NCBI RefSeq assembly: GCF_032854445.1
Contig: NC_088296.1
Span: 15,489,485-15,553,484, forward strand
Source: Liolophura sinensis
Taxonomy: Eukaryota; Mollusca; Polyplacophora; Chitonida; Chitonidae
Length of the DNA stretch: 64,000 nucleotides
Reading direction: 5' to 3'
The notes below the pieces were generated by a model. It did no database searches. It worked only from the letters and a program-made list of their open reading frames with translations, and was not told the origin of the DNA. Below are positions 44,342 through 55,800 of this stretch, one piece after another. A program made the position numbers and the translations under genes. Position 1 is the first letter of the stretch; every line of letters starts with the position of its first letter.

Positions 44342-44697
44342 GGAGACCGCTTCGGTGGCCTCACGGATAGAGCGTCCTCCTCGAAATCGGGAGACCCGGG
44401 ATCAAACCCTGGCCGAGTGATACTTGTTGCTACCTTGATCGGCACTCACCACTAAGACGTTAGAGCAAGGAAACAAGATTGGCCAGGTGTCAGTATAATG
44501 TGACTGGGTGGGGTGTCATATCTGGTGTGTTCTGCATGATACGTCATTGGCGGCAGGACCAGCCTTTGGCGGTTTTTGTACTCGCCCTGCCACAAGAAGA
44601 CACAGTGTATGTACACGTACCTTATGGCTCCTCGCCTTCATATGACTGAAAAATTGTTACATACGACGTAAAAACCCATGCATATATACATTCAAAC
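44342..44697 (+). mobile_element. SINE-2, full length with tRNA-like head
   Basis: The head is GGTGGCCTCACGGATAGAGC (A-box-like) and GACCCGGGATCAAACCCTGG (B-box-like). The body shares GTGTCAGTATAATGTGACTG with other copies. The 3' end is ATATGACTGAAAAATTGTTA and ACGACGTAAAAACCC. This copy defines the orientation of the family. Confidence 0.85.
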
Positions 44698-45198
44698 ATG
44701 AAAAATGGAAGTCTTTCTCACGTCTATTTAGATTTATGCTGACCTCACATATGGATATCTACTCTTCATTTTTAATGCGTACTCTCTTAACGACCCTTGG
44801 CAAATAATTCCTCCATTTCCGATGTGGAAGTTTGCTCAATTCAAAAAGAAAAAATAAAAAAGCGGCTCGCATGGGAAGCTCTTATTCATAAAAAATAGAA
44901 AGGAAGAGCTTTACTTTTAGCATTTCTTGATCTATTCATAGATACGCATAATAATATACCATAAAGGATGAGGGTCTATGCCTGTCGGGTGTGTTTGTGA
45001 ATAAAGACTTTTTAAATAGGGAGACGTCTGGGAGTGGAGGGGAGAGGGTCTGTAGTGGGAGAGGGGTCTGTATTATGAAGTCAGTGCATTTAATGCTACA
45101 TACACTTATTCAGTACATTGACAGCATTGATTATATTGAAGTAATGTATATTGTAATACAGACTAATGTATTTTACAGCAACTGGACAAACTCTGCAG
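44698..45198. other. Intergenic stretch, no gene recognised
   Basis: Short frames only. Confidence 0.4.
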
Positions 45199-45365
45199 GT
45201 GTTATTTATTTGTTTATTTATATAATTGGTGTTTTACGCAGTACTCAACAATATTTCACTCATACGACGGCCGCCAGCCTTATGGTGTGAGGAAACCGGG
45301 TAGAGCCCGGGGAAAACCCACTGCCATCCACAGGTTGCTGACAGACATTCCCAGGAGAGAAACCC
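45199..45365 (-). mobile_element. SINE-1 copy, head missing
   Basis: Tail, ACGCAGTACTCAACAATATT, and GGAAACCGGGTAGAGCCCGG. Confidence 0.78.
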
Positions 45366-46705
45366 AGCTGTTGGGTTATTCTTTTGCACCTGCAAGCTAG
45401 CCACTCGTTTCATGGTAACTTCTTGAAAAAAAAAATACGGTAGATTAAATTGAAAGTTATGGGCACACCTCTCCCACCCTTTCCTACATCATTCCATCTT
45501 CCCCTATGTAAAACTAGTGATACCAACAAGGTTGCCGCGTGAAGTTTCGTGAAAATCTAGTTTATTGAGTTATCCAGATATTTTTTCTCTGGCAATTTCT
45601 TTTTTATTGTAAAAGTCATCTCCATGTAATGATATAATAGGTAACGTATACAAAAAAAAAGAATTCTTGTCACTTGTCACATGATCTAATGCGTTGTTAC
45701 CGGCACTCGGGGATAATTGCCATAGATACATGTAGGCAAGAAAAACAGGTATGGAATGTATTAAAGATACATTTTCGCGATGGCCGCGACTGCTCGCATT
45801 AAATTGACAGGTTTTTTACCCTCTGGCCCTCTTTACAAAAAAAAGAAAATTCTAAGATCAGTTATACTGGAGATGAAATCTCTTCACTCGTAAACCTACA
45901 CAGGAACATTTTTTTTAATGTTTTTGACGATGTTTTCTTAAGAAACTTAAGAAAACTCTTAAATGACAGAAGAAAAACCAACAGCTCTCGCAATAACAGT
46001 ATTACAAACCTATTATCAGATCTTTGGTCAGCCATTGAGAAGGCAGAATTCTGGAAGTTTTCCTTACCAGGTACATTAGTGATTTTGTTGTATACCGGTA
46101 TGTACACACAAAATACATGAAGCCCTCTGGTTGCTGACATGTGGTCGATGACACAAAAAACGAAACCCATTGAAGGCAATACATGTACAATATTACCTCC
46201 AAACACTGAAGATCCAAGCCTTCAAGATCCAAAATGCAGAGTATTATCTCTGTTGTGTTTAGTGTATTATTCTCGCCTTCCCCCCCCCCCACCCCCCGCC
46301 CCACCCCTCAAAAAAATCTCAAAAATCAGAAAATGTGGTAACAGAAACCTTAAATTGTTTGTTTAATTGAATGCCTCACGTTAAAATATGGGAAGACAAA
46401 ACTCTGACAAACTGTTTGAGCGACAGAGCTACTCACAAGCCTAAAAGGATGTATATGAAGTAGGAGTGGGTGTAAGGTAAACATTCAGGCTTCACTGTTC
46501 CTAAAATGATTTTACTGACATAAAAGGGAAAATAGTGCTTATATGAGCTTTGTGCGTGAAATAGCTGGCTGGTAAGGTACCGCCCTTCACAGTCCAGTTC
46601 AGCGCTATGCAAATATTAGCAGTTTTAATGGCGTCTGATATGTTTTAGACCACGTGGCAATCCCCCCAAAACACAAGTGCAACAGCAACAGCATGTTTGT
46701 GTATA
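45366..46705. other. Intergenic stretch, no gene recognised
   Basis: A poly-C run is at 46279-46303. A 114-codon minus-strand frame (45862-46206) has no recognisable domain or splice context. Confidence 0.45.
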
Positions 46706-46707
46706 AA

Positions 46708-47032
46708 ATAAAAGATAATTGAGAAGGGTAAACAATATAACTGAGAAGGGTGAACAATATGACTGCGAAGGGTAAGCAATATAACTGAAAAGATAAACAA
46801 TATTACTGAAAAGGTAAACAATATAACTGAAAAGGTAAAGAATATAACTGAGAAGGATAAACAATATAACTGAAAAGGTAAACAATATAGCTGAGAAGGA
46901 TAAACAATTTAACCGAAAATGTAAACAATATAGCTGAGAAGGATAAACGATATAACTGAAAAGGTAAACAATATAACCTAGAAGGGTAAACAATATAACT
47001 AAGAAGGGTAAACAATATAACTGAAAAAAAAT
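46708..47032. repeat. 21-22 bp minisatellite, about 15 copies
   Basis: Units AATATAACTGAGAAGGGTAAAC and AATATAACTGAAAAGGTAAAC. Minus-strand hydrophobic frames across it are repeat by-products. Confidence 0.92.
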
Positions 47033-47427
47033 CAAAACGATTTTCAATACTGCTCAACAAACACACACTTCATAGACGTTTTGTTTTGTCCTCTTTGAAG
47101 ATGGTTCTGTTTTCTGGTTCTGTTTTCGGGTGCTGTTTTCTATATTATCTTTGGCACTTGTACAGCAATGTCTCTTTTCAGTTGTCCACTCATTCCACTT
47201 CCACCCCATCTTGAAGCAAAAGACTGGGATCTGAACACAAGCAGTTTTTAATTGAGTTTACCCTGAAGTACATAATCCTCAGTCTTATTTGCTTTTCGAG
47301 ATGAATACTTGTAATGCTATGCTATACTATACTGGTCATGGCGTATGATATCTCGACAAAAAAAAAAGAAACATGACGTTATCAGACGCAGAATGATCTT
47401 TTTAAGCATTTTGAAATTCTATGCCAC

Positions 47428-47503
47428 ACCTTGTCATGATTTGAACTCAGGTCTCTGACTTACGACATTTACTAGGCCGACGCTCTACCATCTCAGGCAT
47501 CCA
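47428..47503 (-). other. tRNA-like sequence (pseudo-tRNA or SINE head)
   Basis: On the minus strand GGATGCCTGAGATGGTAGAGC is A-box-like and GACCTGAGTTCAAATCATG is B-box-like, spaced like a tRNA. The stems pair poorly, so it is not called a functional tRNA. Confidence 0.45.
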
Positions 47504-48940
47504 AGTGGAGCGATGCAGAGGTGCATAAACTGTGCCGGCCGGGAAGGTCAAAGTTTTTATACTTTTTTTTTATCATCGCTTGACGAGAGACAAATCATTA
47601 GGCCTCGATGGATGAGGATGTCAAGTTTCGTTTACAGTTTTAGCAAATTAAACAAACTAAAAGGTCAATAGTCTTCGTCTGTACACTGGTCTAATTATTT
47701 TAACAAGTAGAATTAGTTCAAAGGGCTTTTCTCTAGTATGCCTATCTTCTTGGCGGGTCTAATTACATGGTTTCCCATGGAAATAGTTTAACGCACATTA
47801 TGTGTGCCACAGATTAGCGCATATCTTGGTCTTGCAGATTAGTCGACTAGTGGTGGATTTGTTTACACTGTTTAAAAGGCGCAACCCTTAGCGCTGTGTT
47901 GGGTTTTACAAACATAGAATGTGTCTTTTATCATTACAAATCGTGCTCTTGTTAGCGCAGAACATATATTTGTTAAGATTGGATGTCTGTTTGCTATCGT
48001 ATATTTGTCATCGTGTTGTGAAAATGTTTGCCAACATGTAGTTCCACCTGTAAAACGAAGATTAAAATACACAAAACTCTACCCCAAGAATACCAATGGT
48101 TTTTAACCACCTTTTCTACACCTCCCCCGCCCCCCGAAACTGAAGTAGGTAGTCTTGCTCCACCCAAGAATATCTCCTAACTCAGAGCAAAGATAGAAAT
48201 ACTGCAGAGTATATACTGATAATGCTTGTGAAACATATATAACGTCTCTCATTTCTGTGTAATATCACCCTAGCAGTCCAAATTAAACCTCCAGATGATA
48301 AGACAGAGATAAATCAAAGTTTATTTTATTGTACGTATTACCTCTAAGCCTCCTCTGACCGAAAATTTTTCTTTCTTTCCAAACGTTAGTTTTTCGTGAG
48401 TCACATCCGAGTTCGTCTTACCATCTATTTGTTGATCGATTCAAGGATTTTTACTGAATAAATTTACACTATCTTAACCTCTTCGCTCTGTCACGTTTTT
48501 CAAGGAATGATTCTTACTAAACTGCGTCATCCAAAAACAAATAGTATTTAACGAAAACGTGAAAAACTGGTATGGGTTCATGGGTCTGACGATCTACACT
48601 TTGTACAGATCGTCATTATGCCAGGTTACATATGTATATGTTTACACGCGCTCACATGCCCCTTAGCTTTGTCATCGACGCCAAGAAACATCTCAGCGAT
48701 GAGACACAATTCTGCTGTACGTTTATGTTCGGTCACACCTAAATCTAAACTTGTATTTGCTGTCAAGGTTTTGTTTGGCGGGGCTACATAGACATAAAAA
48801 TCTTCAGAAAAAAACAAAAACAATGCTCATACATGTATCTAGCCATCGTAACTCCTCTCCTGTAAAACGGTGACTAGATAGATCCTGCACTAGATAACTA
48901 AAATATATTATATGGAAGCAAAATATATAAATAAAATATA
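47504..48940. other. Intergenic stretch, no gene recognised
   Basis: Only short frames. No repeat that recurs elsewhere in the window was noticed. Confidence 0.4.
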
Positions 48941-48944
48941 TTTA

Positions 48945-49006
48945 TTTTTTTATTTATTTGTTTGTTTGTTTATTTGTTTGTTTGTTTGTTTGTTTGTTTG
49001 TTTGAC
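48945..49006. repeat. (TTTG)n / (TTTA)n microsatellite
   Basis: About 14 tetranucleotide units, ending in GTTTGACTGGTGCACTGAAC, which resembles the end of a SINE-1 tail. Confidence 0.9.
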
Positions 49007-49309
49007 TGGTGCACTGAACAACGGGATTTATACAGGGTTATGGATGTAGAAAGGGATATGACTAGAACAATGTGATATAGTTAAACACGCTAGCTATAGA
49101 GCCCTTCCACAAAACTCTTATTAACGTCAAATCGTTTCCTGAGGGATAACGGAATGCATTTCCCGTGGATCTTAGGGAATTTGAAGTGTAAAGTAAGACT
49201 TGTGATTTTGAAGAGCTGATTTCTGGTGAAGGATTTGTCGATCCTCAGTCAATTTAGTAATCAGTTGATTAATTCGATTAGATATCACAATTAAAACGAC
49301 GTGTTACTC

Positions 49310-49750
49310 TAAAAAAAATAAATAACCCGTTAAATTTAACAGAAAGTCTGTTACCTCAGTGATGTTATAATGTATTCTGTTATATTGCAGCAGAATATTC
49401 TGTTTAAAATAACACATAGTCTATTAATTCAAACGTAGCGAATCTATTAGACTAACAGGATATTACACTCTAAAAACACCTGTGTACAAGCGGTACACAG
49501 TGTTGTTGCAAAACTTCATTTGCAAAACTTCATGTCCACATAATTTTGGGTACCATCAGTACACAAATTGTGCATTTCACGGTAATTTGTGTACATATGT
49601 GTGTATCGCTGATACATATGTCACTGTGGATGCGCAAATTTGTACCCAGTCGTTTTCAGAGAGTATATTGAATATCACATAGTACTGTGTCATAAGGGCG
49701 GAATACATTCTAGCATCACTCAAAGAACAGATTTTAATTAATTTCAGATT
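49310..49750. mobile_element. MITE-1 copy with a nested element, directly upstream of ZP-B
   Basis: The left arm (TTAAATTTAACAGAAAGTCTG and ATAATGTATTCTGTTATA) and right arm (GAATACATTCTAGCATCACTC and AGAACAGATTTT) are inverted relative to each other. Between them lies a second, about 200-bp element at 49468-49670 with its own ends (CACTCTAAAAACACCTGTGT, and ACTCTCTGAAAACGACTGGG on the other strand). The right arm ends about 55 bp before the ZP-B start codon. Confidence 0.72.
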
Positions 49751-49786
49751 AATTTTTGGAGTTCATGAAAATATCCGCTGTAATCT

Positions 49787-49805
49787 CATTCTGTTTTTCT
49801 TGTAG
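49787..49805 (+). promoter_or_regulatory. Probable 5' UTR splice acceptor before the ZP-B start codon
   Basis: TTCTGTTTTTCTTGTAG ends immediately before ATG at 49806. This is a strong pyrimidine tract plus AG, so the true promoter and first exon should lie further upstream. Confidence 0.6.
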
Positions 49806-49854
49806 ATGACAAGAATGATATGGATATTTGCGCTAGCCGTGATGGCGCGAATTG
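49806..49854 (+). CDS. ZP-B coding exon 1: signal peptide
   Basis: The exon is 49 nt and encodes MTRMIWIFALAVMARI, a hydrophobic signal peptide, with donor GTGAGT. The ATG follows a strong pyrimidine tract and TTGTAG, so the start codon is probably the first triplet of an internal exon. Length and phase match ZP-A exon 1. Confidence 0.8.
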
Positions 49855-52800
49855 GTGAGTTCAAACTTACAGTTTGTTCGTATGTACTAAGGTCTTGATT
49901 CCAAACTCTTAAATGACAAAGACGAACCCTTAAGTATTATAATATTCAAGACCAGCTACTAACACAAAAACTTCTTCCGTTTATGACAGGATTAGAGCAA
50001 AGGTCATCGGAAGATCATTTTCTGTCGGTTCTTTACCATTTTTTTTTTACTGTCATCTGCTTTTTTATACCATATTTTGTTAGTGTGGTATAATTTTTTT
50101 CTTTTTTTTTCTGACAATTTTTTGTTACTGTTTAATGTGTAATGTTTTTACAATTTTCATCACTGTTGTCTGATTGTCCGTTGTTTTGTTTTTTTGGTGT
50201 TTTTTTTTCATTGTACTGTCTTTTTACACGTACTGTCTGACATACAATCTTTATCTCCATTGCCCAACACCAATATCTGACCACCTTTGTTTCCGTTTCC
50301 TCACAGCGCATGCGGCGTACGTCCCGTATGATTGTCGGCGTTCGAACCAGGTATGTGTGTCTGACGTCACAGGTGGACAGTGTACAAACACCGGATCATG
50401 TGTCTGCACAGATCCTAACTTCACCGGATATGATTGCTCGCTACCCGCAGGTAGGTTCACGCTAATTAAAAACGAATAAGACAACCTTACACAAAATCAG
50501 AATAGGCGCTCTATTGGCACCTGCTAATCTGAGCCTCCGTTCGCCGCCTCTACCCCCACCCCCCACCCTTCAAAAAAGATAAAGAACAAAAAAATAATAA
50601 TAATAAATTTCAATGATATACGTACAAACAAGAAACCAGGTCTGACTTCAGTCGAAATTTTGAACAATACCATTATACTTTACGGGCCATTTGTGGGCAA
50701 ATACAAAATGAACCTACAAATCGTAACAAGCGTTGTGCAAAGGCAAACCTGCCACAAGGTTTTGTTTATTTATTTGTTTATGTATTTGACTGGTGCTTTA
50801 CGCCGTACTTAAGAATATTTCACTTATGCGACAGCAGCCAGCATCACAATCTTTTGAGTCCATCAACTGTGCATTAATATAAAATACGTTTTCGAAAAGC
50901 AATGTTCCATATGTAATAAAAACTCAAAGTCAAATGATATTGGTGAAAATGTTTGTTGCTCGCATTGCACATGTAGTTTTTGACATTGGTCGTCTCCTTT
51001 GCATCCATTACTTCCAATTAATTCATCTTTTACAGCGGAATTATATCATTCTTTATACAAACAAATCGTATTATCTGTGGGTCATGTATTTGTATTTAGT
51101 TCAGGAACGCTTTCCCCCGCAGTGTAGTATTGACTGTGGAGGGCGTGGAAGATGCTATGACGATGGATTCGGTGCCAAGTGTTTTTGTGATCCGTCTTAC
51201 TACGGAGATCGGTGTCAGTTTGACAGAGGTAAATATTAATCGGGTGTTCCACCCATCCAGTATCTGAGTGTTCGAATCCGGATGACGCCTCTTTTTTTTT
51301 TCTCTCTGTATACTTTAGCTTAGCCTATGTTTCTTCCTTTTTATCATAAGTTTTTTAAAGGTGATAATGTGAACACTGTATACATGTAGCTAAATATCCA
51401 AACTATATTTCAGTTTTTTCATATAAAAAAAACTATGAGTATTGCTTAACGCCACTCATAAAGATTTTCCACTTTAACGATGGTGTTTAGTTTTATGGGT
51501 GAATGAAACTGGTATGAACAATGCCAGCGGGAAAAGCCATGTCCGACAAATATTCCGTGTAACAGAGGAAGAAAAAAAGGCGTGCGAGGAAGATATGCAA
51601 AAAAAAAAGGAATTTTCCCATGAGAAGACAGACAATGTTCAACGAGACAAGATAGCGTTTTGCAACTTCATTATGTGAATAATTACTCCAAAGGAGAATA
51701 CTCTGCAGATCTCGCGATGAGATTACGATATTTGCCTGAGATTTTGGGTGTATTTGTACGTAGTTACGGACATAAATCTCAGAAAAGGATTTATCCTAAA
51801 GGGTTTATTTTAATATTCGTATTTTTGCCGAATTCCATGTGGATTACCTTTATTAATCATGTTAATCCGTCAAATAATTTTCTTTCTCTTCCCTTTTTCT
51901 CGCTCTTTCCATTTTTTCCTACAGTATCAGTCCAATGTTTCACTGAGTACATGACAATTCGGGTGTTTCCGATCAATTTTAACGGTGAGATTTTTGTGGC
52001 AACCCTGCCTCCTGATGTGGAGCCCGCGTGCCAATTCGAGGCTGCGCCTGACGGAAATGGTTTCCTGAAGAATCTATCTTTCAGTGACAACCCCACCGTG
52101 AATCCATGTTTACCAAATCTGAGTGTCGCCACGAGCACTGTGGTAAGTATTAGTGGTGTTTTATTGTCTTCCTTGGTGAGTAGGTGGCGCTGTAATCAGC
52201 CGCCTAATTTAAATTGCATTCAGGGCCATTCTTCTACCAAACAGACATATGTAAGTGCATAACAAGTCATATCAGATATTTCAACATGTCGAATAATTCC
52301 TCTAAACATGTTCTGCCTTGCATGTCGCTCTTGCAGTGACGTAATGATTTGACGCTATAGTGACGCTCCATTTCTGGTTCTGCTCATTTTACGCATTTGA
52401 CATCATACAACCCATACTTTTCACTAATCAAATTGAAACAAAATATAAGTTGAAAAACATAATGTCTACATGATTTAGACATACAGTACACTTTAAAAGA
52501 CGATTATCTCAGTGCTGAAGAGAATGGTTCCACAATAAATAGTTCCTTGAGGTAAAAATACCCCTTATGTTTCTTTTAGTATAACACAGGACACTGGCTC
52601 CATAAGACTCTGTCCACTGCTTAGATTGCTTTGCCGCCTGCTGTCTTGACTTAGGCTCTGTAATGTTTAGACAGACAGACACACAGACAGACAAACAGAC
52701 ACCAGCAAAGACATCAGCCTTAGCGAAGGTAATGACATGATTGAGGTCGCTCATGTATCCATAACATCCACTATACTCATACCGTTGTTCTTTTTTTTTT

Positions 52801-55800
52801 CTTGATATTTCACACTTTTAGGATGGGACAAACATTTTCACCTATGAGATCTCGGTCAAATACAATCCTAGGTACACGACATTTGTTGATGAAATCCACA
52901 CTGTTACCTGCGAACACACGCTGAACGGGCCGTTAGTTGGAGCAGTCATAGATGTGGAGTGAGTACACACAGTTAAAACGCAAATGTTAAAGACGGGTCA
53001 CCACATGGAGCTCTCGTAGATGTAAAGTGGGTATAAGTGAGTAGTCAAGACGTAAATGTTAAAATGTCAACAACCGTGGAGCGGTGAACCGCTCAGCCGT
53101 TTATTCGTATTTTTTCTTGTCTCTTATTTCATCGGTGCTGGGTGGAGTAGGATTGGGGTGGGGGGGTGTCAGTCACCCTTGTAATCCTATTTTTCGTGGC
53201 CTCTTATTTCAGTGGGGGGCCTACCAACGGTGTGATCATTTCCGGTAATGCCACCGTCCTTGACCTTGACATCACGCGAGAGTCGGATGGAGTCTCCGTC
53301 AGTAGAAATAACCTCGTGACCTTCATCGGGGAGGATCTGAACATAAAAGTGTCGCTCAAGGACGAGTCAAGTACGTGACCTCTAACAAACTGCTATTAAG
53401 ATCACCGCATTAGTTAGCTAGTTCTGCTTACGCCATGATGTTACGGCGAATAAGCTACTACTACTTCAGCATTTAGACGAACAGTCAGAACCAAAAGAAA
53501 TTCATTTTACAACACAGGTATAAGACTTGAAATTAAAGCGACCGCTAAACCGCAAATTTAACAGACGAAAAGGGGACACAGGTGGACTTTAAAGACATAA
53601 CTGAAGCAAACTTAAGAGGAAAGAGTTCAAGTCCAGCTCATGCTGGCTTCCTCTCCGGCCGTATGTGGGAAGGACTGCCAGTAGCGTGCGGATAGCCGTG
53701 GGTTTCCCTCGGGCTCTGCCTGGTTTTCTCCCACCATAATGCTGGCCGCCGTCGTATAAGTGAAATATTCTTGAGTACGGCGTAAAACAGAAATCAAATA
53801 AATAAATACATACTTTGTAAGCCGTTAGCTTTTAGGTTCAATATTCTTTGTAAGCTTTTAGCTTATAGGGTCAATATACTTTGTAAGTCGTTATATGGTC
53901 AATATAGTTTGTAAGCCTTTAGCTTATAGGGTCAATATACTTTGGGTTTGTCAGCAGCTTGCGGATGATCATGAGTTTCCCCCTGATCCAGCCCGGTTTC
54001 CTCCCATCATAATGCTGGCCGCCGTCGTTTAAGTGAAATATTCTTGAGTTCGCCGTAAAACATCAATTAAATAAATAAGTTTATCGATATACTTTGTAAG
54101 CCGTTAGCTTATAGGATCAATATACTGTGTAAGCCTTAAGATTAATTCATTGTATCAAAAATGGTATTTAAACATGGTTTCTTTGTGTACAGGATACAAG
54201 AATCACAAGGTGGAGAACTGTGGAGCCTACAATTACCCACTGCTGGATTCTGCCGTCAACAACCTCAGGCTGGAAAAGAGAATGGTGGCAGATGGGTGAG
54301 GTTAGAGGGTGTATCCATTAGTTTTGTTCTGCGTAGTCGGGGTCTCCGTGGCTCAGTCGGTTAGGGCGCTGGTGAAGCGTAATGACCCAGGAGCCTCTCA
54401 CCAATGCGGTCGCTGTGAGTTCAAGTCCAGATCGTGCTGACTTCCTCTCCGGCCGTAAGTGGGACGGTCTGCCAGCAACCTGCGGATGGTCGTGGTTTTC
54501 CCCCGGGCTGTGCACGGTTTCCACCCACGATAATGTTGGCCGCCGTCGTATAAGTGAAATATTCTTGAGTACGGCGTAAAACACCAATCAAATAAATGAA
54601 TAAGTTTTGTTCCGCATGAAACATTTTTACCTGTGACAAACAGCTCTCTATGAGAGCAATATTGTGGTTGTGTGGTTGTTGGGGATGGTTAGCTTGTTGA
54701 TTTTGATTTCTGGGTGCATCTTTGAAATGCGCATGCGTCACGACTTGTGACCGAACATCGGTATTTTGTTCTTCTTCACTCCTGTGAAGTACATGTATAT
54801 ATCATGTCAAAGATCTAAATGTACCTATGTATAGCCCCTGGGAATTATTGAACCCTACATAGTCTGAAATGCATTCTAAGCGATTTCTGGGTAGTAAGTA
54901 AATATATACGTCGACAAATATGAATTATTTTCAGAGCAAAGATACCGCAAGGCAATAAGTCGTTAGAAGCCAATTTAGTTATTTCAAAATATCGCTCATG
55001 TATAAGAAACCATGTTATGAGTACACCATAGGCCTACTATACCAGCCACAGCCCAATGTTTTGTACCAAACCTATGTTTGCTTGTACGTGGGGTACATGT
55101 ATTTATAAATATGTATATTTACATAAGTGTTAGGAAAGTAGCCTCTTTTCGCACATACTGTAATTAGTTAGAAACATGGCTAATGCATGGGAGAATAACT
55201 TATATGGTAACAAACCCATATCATACATCCTCATGTTTTGTCCCGTATCGTACCTATGTTTCGTCGTATGTTAATACCTGAGGTACAATATCATATCATA
55301 ATGGTGTATCCCAGGTTATATCGATCTATTTGCCATAATGCTTGCCGCTGTCGTATAATTGAAATATCCGTGAGTATGGTGTAGAACATGAATTAAATCA
55401 ATAAATAAATTATTCCATGTAAGCAGTCCATCAGTCAATCAATCCACATGTTATTCATTCCGTCATCGTTTCTCCTCTCCCCAGCTGCCCGGCACCGGAC
55501 TCCCAGGATGTCATCAGCGGTCCTCTCATAAAGACACCCACCACAGTCTTCGTCCCCTTCAAAGCTTTCAAATTTAACACTGGAGAACTGCACATCTACT
55601 GTTCGGTTAGGGTGTGTCTTCAGGCGACAGACGCCTTGTGCCAACCCGTGAGTATGCAGCCGCAACAGAAATTAGTCTCGTAGAATCTCATGCCTCGCGT
55701 TAACTCCTTGGCGTCCAGTGGACGGTCCCCCCAACGGAAGTGTTGAAAAAGGCCCAAATCCCACAACAACCTTCACATGGTAATGACGTCAGTGGATTCT

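Noticed and set aside
46625-47066. Repetitive hydrophobic minus-strand frames, considered as a multi-pass protein.
   Set aside because: They are produced by the 21-22 bp minisatellite.
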